Assembly (NCBI GenBank): GCA_034620365.1
Contig: JAQGEQ010000171.1
Coordinates: forward strand, 1-64,000
DNA length: 64,000 nt
Direction of reading: 5' to 3'
Origin: Pegea sp. RAD2-039
Lineage: Eukaryota; Chordata; Thaliacea; Salpida; Salpidae
Shown here: one piece after another, positions 10,383 through 22,649 of the stretch
Layout of the letters: every line of letters starts with the position of its first letter
Position numbering within the stretch: position 1 is the first letter of the stretch
Notes under the pieces: model-generated
Database searches by the model: none
Told to the model about the DNA's origin: nothing
The model's input: the letters and a program-made list of their open reading frames with translations, nothing else
Position numbers and translations under genes: made by a program

Positions 10383-11130
10383 ATCACTTATTTGTAACTT
10401 TATGGTATTTAATATTCTGTTATTAAATTAACATAAATTCATTTTTGGTGAACAATTTATGTTTTTAATAAAGGTTTCTTAACCTTTACAACAAAAAATG
10501 GAAAAAAGTTTTTCCATTATCTATTGAAGCTGTTTTTACAGTTTTAATTCCACGCATTCAATAGATAAGTAATTTGGTAATAGTTCTTTCAACTTTAATT
10601 TTAGTTAAAGTGTTATTTGTTAATTTTTTAAACTATTATTCAAATAATCATTGATTAATTAAAAATAGTAAAAATCCTGATTATAAAACTTTAACATATA
10701 GTTGAATCTGCCAATAACTAATGATTATATTTAATCTATAGTGAATGATTAATAGAATATAGGCATTATATCATGTTGTAAATAGTTTGCAATTTTCTGA
10801 TAAGTATAAAGTTTAATAAATTTGCAATAATATCTTTTGAATATTCCCATTAAAGATATAAAAGTGAAAAAAAAATCAGGAAAATAAATGATAAACTCTT
10901 TCAATTTTAAGAAAGTTTACTAAATTTGATGATAGTTTAAATGTACTTTATGTGAAGGGTATACAAATTTATTTTTGGTAGATCTAATTTCTATTTCTTT
11001 TGTTTCAAATTTATAACTAAATAAATTCATCGTTTGTGCATTATTAAAAAATTGTTTATAACTTCTTTGAAAATACTTTTCTGTAGAATTTATTGCTTTA
11101 TATATAATTCGAAAACCATTTATGATTTAT
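10383..11130. repeat. Spacer, inverted match to 24800-25545
   Basis: AT-rich gene-free sequence. Reverse-complement copy of 24800-25545, with scattered differences. Confidence 0.75.
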
Positions 11131-12136
11131 TTCACATTATTATTTGTTGGGTATTAAGAAGGTATTTGAACTTGTATAAGCTTTAATAGTGATTTGCATA
11201 AATAATTAAACTATTGCTCTTATAATAATAAGTCTTATTAGATAAGAATTTAAGTAATGGAATTTGAAAAATAATTTTCATCGGTCGAAAAATAAAACAT
11301 CTTATGGCAGTAATGATGACGCAAAATAATTTTACTAAAAATTTCAACTTCTAAAAATATTTTTTGCTTCCAACAACTGATATTCTAGCAGAAGTAACAT
11401 TTTCTAAATCAAAATCTTGATAACTTTTTTGCGTATAAAATGATTTCTGCTTCAAAATTTCATTTAACTTTCCATATATTAATAGGTTTGATAAATGTTT
11501 TAAGTTTAATAAAAGCTTAATGGAACATTTTCTTAGATCTGTTAATTAAGTTCTGCGCAATGTTAGGTTTTCTAATTGTAGAAACGTATATGTTATCTTT
11601 ATGTCTTTAACAAAGTTAAAACTGTATGATTCATTTGGTATTGTTAAATAAGTGTGTAGCCAGCTACACTTTTAGCTTAATGTTTAAACTTTAAGTTTTA
11701 AGTATATAGGATCTGTAATTTAAGCTCTAGCATAGTCTTAGGTTTTCTGATTGTAAGGTTGTATATGTTATCTTTTTGTTTATAACAGACTAAACAATTT
11801 TTTGAATATTTATTGCTGTTAAAAAAGTGTGTAGTTAGCTAAACTTTGCTGCTATTGCTTTTAGCTTGTTTTTTTTTTTAAGTATATTCTTGTTTTACTA
11901 TTTAAAGCAGCCATTATAATGAAGTTTTTCTATGAGTATCTTCCTAAAAGAATAATGTTTTAGTTTAAAAGTAATTTTATGTTCATGATAAAAATATTGT
12001 TTTCATATTAATTTTTAGAAAAACTGCATAATCTATTAGTTATAGACTATTATATTGTTATTTCATCATATTAAAAACCCAACATTTTAAATATTTTTTT
12101 ATAAAACTCTGATTTCTTTAAGATTAAAATAAAAAG
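11131..12136. repeat. Diverged direct copy of spacer 1-960
   Basis: Matches 1 to ~960 in the same orientation but with many substitutions and indels, clearly more than between the two palindrome arms, so this duplication is older. The junction at 11130/11135 preserves the empty target site of the LINE at 22650-24798. No gene is seen. Confidence 0.75.
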
Positions 12137-12604
12137 ATGACTGACTATATTGAAAAAGATCAGTACAATCAACTAGTATACGAGGCCAGTGCAAACCTTA
12201 ATTATGGCATGAAGCAAGATATAAACTTGTTTAAAGATCTGTCTAAATCTGGAGTTATTAAAGAAAATTATGAAATAAAGAAGCTTTATTGAAAAACGAA
12301 AACGATCAAATTCAAATAAAAACTTCTTTCCGTAGCTCTTTTAATCGTAAGGAAAAACATCAAAAAGGAAAACGTTTCAGTGTGAGGTTTGTCTGAAAAA
12401 GTTTAAAACCAAACAAGCATTAAACGTAAACATACTTGTGAGAAGTCTTTTCAATGAAAGTTTGTGATAAATGCTTTACATTCTCAAGTAATCTAACAAG
12501 ACATATCCGAAAACACACTGGTGAAAAGCGTTTTCAATGTGAAGTTTCTGGAAAAACCTTTTCATAATCTGGCAATCTGGTAGTTCACATGAGATCACAT
12601 ACTG
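12137..12604 (+). pseudogene. C2H2 zinc-finger protein pseudogene
   Basis: Starts MTDYIEKDQYNQLVYEASAN and runs 51 codons to a stop that one missing base would explain. In shifted frames it continues into C2H2 fingers: FQCEVCLKKFKTKQAL, then [22 protein letters not shown] with the TGEK linker, then a decayed finger (CEVSGKTFS, stop, SGNLVVHMRSHT) whose second cysteine is Ser. At least two frameshifts and an in-frame stop make it dead. The 3' end is cut by a LINE fragment at ~12602. A short relic of the same start lies at 960-1087 and its mirror. Confidence 0.8.
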
Positions 12605-13445
12605 ATATGGCATCCATACACTGACATTGTATTCAAGAATTGGACGTAAGTACAATTTGAAGAGATTAATAAAAAAGCCTGGGTCCTTAGAGTTAAAGAT
12701 ATTTATAATAAAGTATATAAGGTTGATTGATTTTTCAAAGATTTGGGAAACATAATTGTGCCATTTAAAGTCAGATGGTAGAGTAATGCCGAGTTCTAGA
12801 ACCGACGATATTCGTTGAGTAATAAATCCATTGATGGAGTATTGATTCAAGGAATTTGCAGCTGGTTTAAGGGAAAAAGTTATAAGTTCAGACTTTGTGG
12901 GATAAATTCTGAGCTGCCAATTCGTATATCAAATTCTACAGTGTGTAGTGCAGTTTGAAGTTTTGAAGGATTGTAAGATAATAGCTTGATGTCATTTGCA
13001 TAAACAAACACAATGAAATCATCTACTGCTACTAGTCCTCTGATGAAGTCTTCAATGAAATTTAAAAAGACTTTAAACGACTTTAAAACTGAACGAAACC
13101 CTGAATAACACCACTGATGACTAAAAGTATATAACATTGTTCATCACGAGTTTGTTTGGTTCTACCTGATAAGTAATCTTCAATCCACTTTAAGGTAGAG
13201 CTGTTGATTGTTAAATTTTGTAAAACAATAATGAGCTTGTTGTGTGGGACAGAAACAAACGCTTTAGTGAAACCGAGATATATGATGTCACAAGGAGTAA
13301 TAAGTTTGTAATTAGCTTTGAACTGATTAAGAAAAATGAGATGTTAGGTCAGGGAAGATCTCCATTTCACAAAGCCATGCTGGATATCAAATAATAAATG
13401 GTGCTTCATAAATTACCAGTCAAATTAGTCAAATGCCTAACAGTT
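12602..13445 (-). mobile_element. LINE RT fragment, minus strand
   Basis: Minus-strand reverse-transcriptase remnant. It shows YANDIKLLSYNPSKLQTALH (YADD changed to YAND), a downstream block with ITLPSDFKWHNYVSQIFEKS, and ends within ILEYNVSVWMPYQ, so it lacks the 3' end. Frameshifts separate the blocks. Confidence 0.85.
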
Positions 13446-13467
13446 TCGTTAGCTTAAACTTTTAACG

Positions 13468-13896
13468 TTAAAGTTTAATGGAGCTTGAATTCAATCCTAT
13501 TGTGAACGCATGTCGGAGCAAAGGACTCTTTTTGATGTGAGTGTCGGTGATCTTTTTGGCAAGAAGCTGTACCATGCTAGCATTTTTGTCGGTACCGGAA
13601 TCACCGACTACCAAGGCCCATGTGACATGTTTCTTTGTCGAGGCATCCATTAATTTCATCCATTAATTTAAAGAAACTAGAAGTTTTTTGTTGAACTTGG
13701 CAACATCGTTGCCAATTTCAAATTTAAATTTGGCCAATTCAGCAGATACAGATTTGCTGATGTCGGATAATAAGTTTTGATTAAAATTAGAGGAGGTATA
13801 TATTATGTCCATGGTTCCACATTTAATCAAGAACAATTTAAACCCCATTTGCTTCATCTGGTTGTTTTCAAATATTTTATAAATTTTCTTGCTCAC
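13468..13896 (-). mobile_element. Probable LINE ORF1-like remnant
   Basis: Two adjacent minus-strand open pieces (77 and 63 codons). The first contains SDISKSVSAELAKFKFEIGN, which looks like a coiled-coil; the second contains WALVVGDSGTDKNASMVQLL and ends in GLNSSSIKL. Position upstream of, and orientation with, the RT fragment suggest LINE ORF1. The family is not recognised with certainty. The inner palindrome boundary falls inside it. Confidence 0.45.
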
Positions 13897-14808
13897 ATCA
13901 CTACAGGTGAGATGAAACCAGGAAAGGAATTTAACTAAAATAGAAGTTACAACTGAGTGTTTTCGAAAAGAAATTAAAAGAATTAGTCGATGAATTAATA
14001 GCAGATGTATAGAATATAAAAGTTTAAACTTGTGTTTACTTGGTGTATTTCTTCTAATCTAATGTAGATAATAGAACCTTCGATATTTTTAGCATATCTA
14101 GAGTTTTAGCAATAAGGCTTTCCTGGTGTAAATTAAATTGATACCGTGTCAATAGATCAAGATTATGAGTTGATTAGTCAATAAGCTAGTTTTACTAGTT
14201 CATCAGTCAATAAGTAACTAGCAATTATTAAAAATAAATAGTGGGTCGATAATCTAAGTCTTTTTAAAAGTTTATTGAGCTAAATTAAAAATGCATAATT
14301 ACGTATCTGTAGTTTTATAATTAAAATTCTTGCATAAAATTAATTAGTAATTGCCATTGTTCAAATTAATTAATTAAAAATTCAATTATTGATACCTTTA
14401 GCATGCAACTTTAATAAAAATCAAGACTGTAATTGCAAGTTAGAATAGCTTTTAGTTAAATAAAAGCCAGTTAAAAATGGAATGATACTATCATAAGAAC
14501 TGTTATCTCATACACTAGTATTTTGTGAGAAATAACGTAAAAAATTCACTACAACTGGATAAGAATGAAGTAGATAAATGGTGAATTCCTTATTTAAAAT
14601 CTAAAGATATAAACAAAAGAATTTTAGTAATTTTGTATACATAGTTATTTTGATTTAAAGCACAGATTTAAATAAAATTGTTGACTTTGGAAATTTTACA
14701 TTTTACAAAAAATAATTTATGTCGCTCAGGTCCGTCCACTACAACTAGACTAAAATTTACATTCTGTGTTAGTCAATTGATTAGAATTAATCTAACTCAT
14801 AATTAGTC
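13897..14808. other. H1 upstream region (right arm)
   Basis: AT-rich spacer mirrored at about 7567-8360. The last 110 bases before the H1 ATG, including TTTATGTCGCTCAGGTCCG, are also kept in unit 3 (26888-26977). They are missing from the left arm because of the H1 deletion. No GACGTCA element is seen, unlike the core histone promoters. Confidence 0.6.
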
Positions 14809-15375
14809 ATGGTTGTCTCAGCTGCTTCTGGCGATACTGCTGCTTCTAAACGAACAAAAAATGTTAGAAAGAGACTGACAGATCATCCACCTTTCAAGCA
14901 AATGGTTCTGGCTTCTATTGCTGCATTAAAGCAACGAAAAGGAAGTTCCCGCCATGCTATTGCTAATTATATTAAAGAACATTATAAAGTCAAAGATAAC
15001 TTCGAATTGCATGTGAGAAAAGCTATACTAAAGGCAATTACGGATGGCGCTCTGATTCAAGCTAGTGGAATAGGAGCTTCTGGATCTTTTAAACTTGCTA
15101 AAGTGGAAAAGAAATCTGTAAGCAAGGTTGAAAAAACAACGTTAGTTGTAAAAAAATCAACTAAGAAATCTGTTGCTTCTTCAAAAGTCAAAACAGCTAA
15201 GAAGCCTGCTTCTAAGACATCTAAGAAGAAAGTGTTGCCATCGAAACCTAAAAAGTTGGCAAATAAAACAACAGTAAAAAAGAAAGTTGTTAAAAAGTCT
15301 GCTGCAAACAAAAGTAATTCTAAGAGTAGTGTTAAAAAGTCAGCTTCAAATAAATCTGTGGGTAAAAAAGCTTAA
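14809..15375 (+). CDS. H1: Linker histone H1 (right arm, intact)
   Basis: 188-residue intronless H1. A short N-terminal tail (MVVSAASGDTAASKRTKN) leads to the winged-helix globular domain at about residues 23-100: HPPFKQMVLASIAALKQRKG, SRHAIANYIKEHYKV, then GALIQASGIGASGSFKLAK. The C-terminal tail of some 85 residues is rich in K, S, A and V, as expected for the linker-DNA-binding tail. H1-type stem-loop at 15399-15414. First gene of the plus-oriented quintet. It differs from the unit 3 copy at a few tail residues. Confidence 0.96.
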   Translation: MVVSAASGDTAASKRTKNVRKRLTDHPPFKQMVLASIAALKQRKGSSRHAIANYIKEHYKVKDNFELHVRKAILKAITDGALIQASGIGASGSFKLAKVEKKSVSKVEKTTLVVKKSTKKSVASSKVKTAKKPASKTSKKKVLPSKPKKLANKTTVKKKVVKKSAANKSNSKSSVKKSASNKSVGKKA

Positions 15376-15398
15376 GCTGTTAATATTAGTTTCAAGCC

Positions 15399-15414
15399 GG
15401 TTCTTTTCAGAACC
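15399..15414 (+). terminator. Histone mRNA 3' stem-loop, H1 type
   Basis: GGTTCT-TTTC-AGAACC, 23 bases after the H1 stop. Confidence 0.95.
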
Positions 15415-16025
15415 ACCTAAATGAAAGCTAGAATTCAACAAACGCTGTTCAAGCAATTAACAAAGTTAGTTTTCAGGTTATTGTTCGGACAGTATCAGAC
15501 TGAGTATAACTTAAGCTACAAGAATAATTTCCTTTTTCGATTACGTCAGTAATACAGAAGAATTATTTTAGAACAGACCTTTTTGCAAATTCTAAATTTT
15601 TGTTAACTTTGCGCTTTCCTCGCAAACTTAATAGCTCTTGTTTTAAACAAAATTAACAAGTAAATGTGATTAGAAATTCATTTTAGCCAGCTTCGGCCGA
15701 GAACAGTCATGCACATATGCTAGAGCAGTAATAGAGATCCAGCTGTTGCCCATACAGCAGGATTCCACTGTATGCCAGCAACTTAATGCAGCAGAACAGA
15801 CAAACTAGAAGTGTTTTCATTAATCAGATTGTGGGTGTGACAATTCAACATTACACAAGTGATTAGCATACTTAATGGCAATTAATGGTTGATGTTTTGT
15901 ATGAAATTATTAGTGTTGACCAGGGTAAATCTTACTCTTCAAAACTATTTTCAGTTACTTTTAATCATCAGTTAAAATTATTTTTGAATTTAAGATATTT
16001 ATCAAACAAAAGTGACTTTAAACGC
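15415..16025. other. H1-H3 spacer with unassigned modules (right arm)
   Basis: Mirror of 6619-7229. It holds CGATTACGTCAGTAA at 15538-15552 and GCTTCGGCCGAGAAC at 15690-15704. The GC-richer block to about 15800 is conserved in shape but diverged in unit 3 (27840-27965). No coding frame is seen. Confidence 0.5.
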
Positions 16026-16038
16026 TGTCGATGACGTC
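16026..16038 (+). promoter_or_regulatory. H3 promoter element (right arm)
   Basis: TGTCGATGACGTC, 58 bases before the H3 ATG; mirror of 6606-6618. Confidence 0.7.
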
Positions 16039-16087
16039 AGTAATTGTAATTAAATGTTAAACACAATCAATATTTATGCTTAGTTAA

Positions 16088-16507
<420 letters not shown>

Positions 16508-16523
16508 TGTGTTTTATGCACAA

Positions 16524-16539
16524 GGTCCTTTTAAGGACC
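16524..16539 (+). terminator. Histone mRNA 3' stem-loop (H3)
   Basis: GGTCCT-TTTA-AGGACC after the H3 stop. Confidence 0.95.
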
Positions 16540-16925
16540 ACCAATTTCTGACAACAAGCAAATTGTTTAAATTTAACTGAAACCTTGAATGGGAATTTAA
16601 TTTTAAGGAATTTATATTAGTATTGTATTAAAGCTAACATGTAGTGATCGTAAAAAGTTTCTTAATGGATGACTAGTTGCAAATTTCTTTAACCTGTCAA
16701 AAGTATGTTTTTAAATACTATTTATCAAAAGCTATTATTTCAGTCTACAAATAAACTAAATCTAAAAATGTTTGTAAGTAGTGCTAACTAGTATAAGACA
16801 ACTAGCAGCATTCCATTCAAATTAAAGCTTAGTTATTAGCTATTTATATGAAATGAAGAAAAATGTTTGAATCTGTTAATTAGATAAAATTGTATAATTT
16901 AGCTAATAAATTAAATCACACTCGC

Positions 16926-16953
16926 TGACGTCTGTAACATTAATTAATATAAA
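16926..16953 (+). promoter_or_regulatory. H4 promoter: TGACGTC and TATAAA (right arm)
   Basis: TGACGTC at 16926-16932 and TATAAA at 16948-16953; the TATA starts 49 bases before the ATG. Confidence 0.65.
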
Positions 16954-16984
16954 CAAAAATAGTTGTAAACATTGTTCTATTTGA

Positions 16985-17308
<324 letters not shown>

Positions 17309-17322
17309 ATATTTCTATCAAA

Positions 17323-17338
17323 GGTCCTTTTTAGGACC
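17323..17338 (+). terminator. Histone mRNA 3' stem-loop (H4)
   Basis: GGTCCT-TTTT-AGGACC after the H4 stop. Confidence 0.95.
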
Positions 17339-18022
17339 ACTGAGTTTTTAAACTGAGCATTTGAAAGGTTGTGACAGTTGTACTAAGAGATATTCAATTG
17401 GCACTTTAGTGCAGAATTAGTTGAAGTCTATTATGCACATTGTTTTTAAGGACTGCTGGAAGAAAATGAAAAATTTCAATACTAATTATTTTATAGTATA
17501 ACTTTAGTTCTTGAAACTGAAGATAATGATGTTAAGTATTTGGTATTTCTGTTCCATTTTATCCATATGATAATAAAACTTTAGTATGGATTTTTTAAGT
17601 TATAAGTATATCTCACGAGATTTTCATTTTTCTCATTCCAAAACTTTCATAAGATTCTAAATAATATAAAACTTATAATTAGTCTAAAGAAAAAGGCAAG
17701 AATCATTTTGGTAAAAATAAAATTTTTCAAAATAAAACATCGATAATGTCAACAAAATATGATGACTAAAGCTCAGAATTTCAATAAATTAAATCTGTAA
17801 GGTGTTTACGCAAGAATAAAAATGCATTTTTACTTTCACATCTTAAAATAAATATCTTCCAAATTGCATATTAAAGTCAGAGTTTTATTATTTCTGAATT
17901 TATTTTATATTGAAAACATCATAAACTTTCGTTTTCAAGACTAATCTTTTCTACACAGTTAAATTAAAAGCTGATAACTAGACCCGTCGCATGAAACTAT
18001 TTTAATTTCATTTGAAATAAGT
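17339..18022. other. Spacer between convergent H4 and H2B (right arm)
   Basis: AT-rich and gene-free; mirror of 4626-5305. A net 4 bp of indels separates the two copies, the largest local length difference between the arms outside the H1 deletion. Confidence 0.65.
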
Positions 18023-18038
18023 GGTCCTAAAAAGGACC
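18023..18038 (-). terminator. Histone mRNA 3' stem-loop (H2B)
   Basis: Minus-strand GGTCCT-TTTT-AGGACC after H2B. Confidence 0.95.
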
Positions 18039-18053
18039 TAAGATATGAAATAT

Positions 18054-18413
18054 CTATTTTGAACTAGTATACTTAGTGACTGCCTTAGTGCCTTCAGAAA
18101 CTGCATGCTTTGCTAATTCACCAGGCAAAAGTAAGCGAACAGCTGTTTGAATTTCTCGACTGCTGATAGTAGATCGTTTGTTGTAATGAGCAAGTCGAGC
18201 AGATTCAGAAGCAATTTGCTCAAAGATGTCATTCACAAACGAGTTCATGATGCTCATTGCCTTGCTAGAGATACCGGTATCAGGATGAACTTGTTTCAGA
18301 ACTTTGTAAACATAAATGCCAAAGCTTTCTTTACGACGATGACGTCGCTTTTTGGCTTTTTCGACCGATATAGGAGCTTTGACGATTTTAGTAGATGCTT
18401 TGGATCCTGCCAT
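18054..18413 (-). CDS. H2B: Histone H2B (right arm), K15I variant
   Basis: 119-codon H2B identical to the left-arm copy except that KAPKSVEK in the tail reads KAPISVEK, a lysine-to-isoleucine change at codon 15. The other three H2B genes in the window keep lysine. The fold and C-terminal helix are unchanged. Divergent from H2A across a promoter with the 13-mer (18498-18510) and TATATATA (18450-18457). Confidence 0.96.
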   Translation of the reverse strand: MAGSKASTKIVKAPISVEKAKKRRHRRKESFGIYVYKVLKQVHPDTGISSKAMSIMNSFVNDIFEQIASESARLAHYNKRSTISSREIQTAVRLLLPGELAKHAVSEGTKAVTKYTSSK

Positions 18414-18449
18414 CGTAGGTGTCTAAATCAAATGTTATAAAATTATAAG

Positions 18450-18510
18450 TATATATACCTTAATATTATGTAAATAAGCAATATTAATTATTAATCATGT
18501 CGATGACGTC
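18450..18510 (-). promoter_or_regulatory. H2B/H2A divergent promoter (right arm)
   Basis: H2B TATA box at 18450-18457 and TGTCGATGACGTC at 18498-18510, between the H2B and H2A start codons. Confidence 0.65.
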
Positions 18511-18588
18511 TGCAAAATAGATTATACTCAAAAACCTTATGTTATCGCTTATTGTGATTTATTATTTATAATATTTCCTATTTCTAAG

Positions 18589-18962
18589 ATGTCAGCCAAA
18601 GGTAAGGTGCTATTACTAAGACCAAATCGAAGACTCGTTCTTCTCGAGCCGGACTTCAATTTCCAGTTGGTCGTGTTCATCGACTATTGAGAAATGGCAA
18701 TTATGCCAGTCGAGTTGGTTCAGGAGCGCCTGTGTATTTGGCTGCAGTGTTGGAATATCTTAGTGCTGAAGTATTAGAATTAGCTGGCAATGCTGCTCGT
18801 GACAACAAGAAGAGTAGAATCATTCCTCGTCACTTACAATTGGCTATTCGTAATGACGAGGAATTGAACAAGTTACTTGGTGGTGTAACTATTGCTCAAG
18901 GTGGCGTTCTACCAAATATTCAATCTGTTCTCTTACCCAAGAAAACATCTAAGAAAGAGTAA
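18589..18962 (+). pseudogene. H2A: Histone H2A with 1-base frameshift (right arm)
   Basis: Otherwise matches the intact left-arm H2A, but one A is missing at about 18605 (GGTAAGGTGC for GGTAAAGGTGC). Translation from the normal ATG leaves the H2A frame after six residues and ends after about 33 codons. The remaining frame is open from an internal Met at 18687, inside the histone fold, which would not give a working H2A. It is either a recent null allele or a homopolymer indel in the assembly. Promoter and stem-loop (18979-18994) are intact. Confidence 0.9.
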
Positions 18963-18978
18963 ATAAGATTTAATCTTA

Positions 18979-18994
18979 GGTCCTTTTTAGGACC
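18979..18994 (+). terminator. Histone mRNA 3' stem-loop (H2A)
   Basis: GGTCCT-TTTT-AGGACC after the H2A stop. Confidence 0.95.
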
Positions 18995-20010
18995 ACTAAA
19001 ATGTGCTAGCTGCTTTGGTTTATCTTTAATAATTACCACTAGTTTCATAAAACTATACTGTAATTAAGTGTCTATAGGTACAAAAGTAGTTAAGTATTAA
19101 TAGTTGAAAGTATGTATTTATGATTTTTAGCACCAAGTCTACAAATGAAATAATTTCTAATGGCTTAACAATTATTTTTGAAGTACAAATTAGATGTGAA
19201 TTTATGTTTTTGTACATTTCTAGCAAAAAATTATTTACATTTTGAGAAAAATTACATCTTTAATTTAATTATCCTGTAAGTATAGCTACAATGACAGCTT
19301 GAGAAGATATCACTCTAAATAGCTTTTCACTGTCTCTTTGCAATCATCACTTATAGCACATCCAGCATAGTCGTTCTCGGTCGAAGCATTCCTTATTATT
19401 ATAAGTGAAGTAGTACTGAGGAAAATTAGTTAAGATCTATTATTAAGATATTTTTCAAAAATTCCTTATTATGACGTCATAACTCAAAATGCAATTTTAA
19501 ATCTTGTTTGCTAATTCAATAATCTCTAGATTTGACTTATTTAAATTATGAGTTTTAAAAATTATAGTTTGTTCATTCTTTAATTTTAATGGTTTATTAT
19601 TCAAAAGATTTATAATGTCTAACGTTAATATTCTGTGTAAATGCTTTAAATAATCTAAATAAACATATATGGAACACTTGTAATAAAAATTGACTACCTT
19701 TTGCAAAAAAATATATCTCTATTCAAACTTATTGAAATAACAAGAGCAACGACGAGTGTTGCTTGTTTTGTGGTAGCAACTGGAAACATAACATTGTAGC
19801 ATGATTGTGGTCAAGACATAAACCACAAACTTACTGATAAAAACTCGTTTGATTGACTTTACAACTTCAGTTTTATTCAATTGTGGTACTTACTAGTCAA
19901 TGGTATTACTTTTACGGTATTGCATATACTATTTATATAGATAAAACTAAATTAAGTTGATAGTTTTGCTTTTTCAAAGTTATTTGTTTGAATAAAAACA
20001 TTTTTTAATC
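18995..20010. repeat. Conserved spacer downstream of H2A (right arm)
   Basis: Mirror of 2637-3652, with the CRE palindrome at 19469-19482 and GTTCTCGGTCGAAGC at 19373-19387. No gene is called. Confidence 0.7.
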
Positions 20011-21559
20011 AAGTTTTATTTATTTATTTTTTCCAATAAATGCGAAGGGGGGTACCTGAAAAGAGCACCTCTTGCTAACACACATTCTCACAAATAACAT
20101 CTATTTAGCCAAAAATATAGAAAGTAAAAGATGTAACACATGGTATTTCGATATCACTCAAAGCATATAACAGTGAACAATTACATGGAATGTTAATAAT
20201 TTACGAAAGAAAAAATTCACAGTTTAGAAATGACAATGTTGGCAATATTATAACGGTTCAACTTTTGCTTGAACAATGCGAGTGACTTCGACATGGCAAT
20301 GTCTGATGGCAGCTGATTCCATATATTAATTGCATGGTATGAGAAAAAATTTGCTCTTACCAATGTACTAGGTGATATAGGCTTATTAAGGTGTAATGGG
20401 TGTCATCTGAACTGATATAACTTGAAGGAAGGACAAATAGAAAAGGAATCATCAAACTTAATGTCAATTAAATTGTGGATAATTTTAAAAACAAGAATTA
20501 AGTTCCATTTAATCCGTCGAACTTTCAAAGTTTCTAAAGTTAAGAAACTGAGACGATGTTTATAATTATCATATTTAATATTAAGTTTCCTACATACTAA
20601 TCTTGTAAATGTGGCCTGAACAGATTCGATTTTTTTGATATCACTAACTTGATATGGCATCCATGCACTAACATTGTATTCAAGAATTGGATGTACGTAC
20701 AATTTGAAGAGATTGATTAAAAAGCATGGATGCTTAGAATTAAAGGTCTCTATAATAAGGTAGACAAGGTTGATTGACTTTCCAAAGATTTTGGAAACAT
20801 AATTGTGCCATTTAAAGTCATATGATTGAGTAATGCCAAGGCTTAGGACCGAAGGTCTTTGACTTTGTGGGCTGGATTCTGAGCTGCCAATTCATAGACC
20901 AGTTTTCTACAGTGTGTAGTGCAGTTTGAAGTTTTTTAAGGATTGCAAGATAATAGCTTGATTTCATCTACATACAAAAAAAACACTGACATCATCTACT
21001 GATACTATTTTTCTGACGAGGTCTTCAATGAAAATTAAAAGGAGAAATGGACCCATAACGGAACCCTGAGGAACACCACTAGTGATTTGACAAGGAGTAG
21101 ATAAAGATACCTGATAAATAATCTTCAATCCACTATAAGATAAAGCTGCTGATTTTTAAATTTTTTTTACAGTAATGAGTTTTTTGTGTGGGACAGCATC
21201 AAACGCTTTAGCAAAATCGAGATATATGATGTCAAAAGGAGTAATAATTTTATAATGGGCTGTGAGTTAATTAAGAAAAGTTAGATCTTCAGTCAGGTAA
21301 GATCTCCGCTTACAAAGCCATACTGGACATCATATATTAGATGGTGCTCCATCAAATGACTGGTCATATGATTGTGAATGATATGCTCTTGAGTTCTGCA
21401 GATAACAGAAGTCAGCGAAACTGGTCTGTCATTAAGTGCGGTGTTTCTATGACCCTTTTTTTGAATTGGAGTAATGATAGCTTACTTCCAAGTTTGTGGA
21501 ACTCTTCCTCGCCTCAGAGTGATGTTAAAGAGTAGTGATAAATGTAGTGATAATGATCT
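20011..21559 (-). mobile_element. 5'-truncated LINE, mirror of 1088-2636
   Basis: Same dead element as in the left arm with the same lesions, so it was inserted before the inverted duplication, or was copied by gene conversion between arms. Confidence 0.85.
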
Positions 21560-22649
21560 TATAACAAGTTTGTATCTTGCTTCATGCCAAAATTAAGGTT
21601 TAAACTAACTTTGCAGACTAAATGGTTTTTTTTTATCTTTTTCAATATTGGCTTTCATTTTTTTTTAAATAAAATATTGAAACTCAAGATTGATTTGAAA
21701 GAAACACAATATTTTTATTATAAGCATTTTAATATATATACAATTTTTCTAAGCTACAAAACTATTCTTTTAGATAGATACTTATAGAAAAACATAATAT
21801 TTACTTTATATATTAAAACAAGAATATATTTAAAACATAATAAGCTAAAAGCAATAGCAGTCAAGTTTAGCTAACTACACACATTTTCAACAGCAATAAA
21901 TGAATCAAAAAGTTATTTAGTCTGTTGTAAACAAAAAGATAAAAAATGCACTTAACAATCAGAAAGCCTAACACTAATCTAAAGCTTAAATTACAGATCC
22001 CATAAACTTAAAAAATAAAGTTTAAAGATTAAGCTAGACGTTTCGCTGGCTAATCACTTATAGAACAACAGCAAATGAATCATACAATTAATAAGATTAT
22101 ATAAAATATAAACATAACATATACAACCTTACAATCAGAAAACCAATAATTGCGCTAAAGCTTAAAAAGCAGATCTACAAATTCCTTCCAACAAGCTTCC
22201 TTGAACTTAAAAAATTTATTAAACTTAATAATACTTTGAAAGTTAAATGAAACCTTCAACCAGAAATGATCAGATACGCCAAAAAAAACATAAAATGATT
22301 TCTATAATTGATATTGGTTTTATCTTTATTACTAACAAAAGATTTTGATTTATAAAACATTACAGGTATAAGAATATCTGTCGTGAAAAGCAAAAGAGTT
22401 TCTTAGAAGTTGATATTATAAAAAAAAAGACTTTGTGCCATCATTATTGTCATAAATTGTTTTACTTTTCATCCGATGGAAATTATTCATCAAATTCTAT
22501 TATTTAAATTCTTATTCAATAAAAGATAGAAATCATAATAATAAGACTTATTATTATAAAAGTAATAATTGAATTATTTATGCAAATCACTATTAAAGCT
22601 TATAAAAGTTCAAATACCTTCTTAATACCCAACAAATAATAATGTGAAA
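21560..22649. repeat. Spacer, outer end of right arm
   Basis: Mirror of 1-1087. The arm match runs to the window edge at base 1, so the outer limit of the palindrome cannot be judged on the left. On the right the spacer passes into a LINE at ~22650. Confidence 0.75.
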
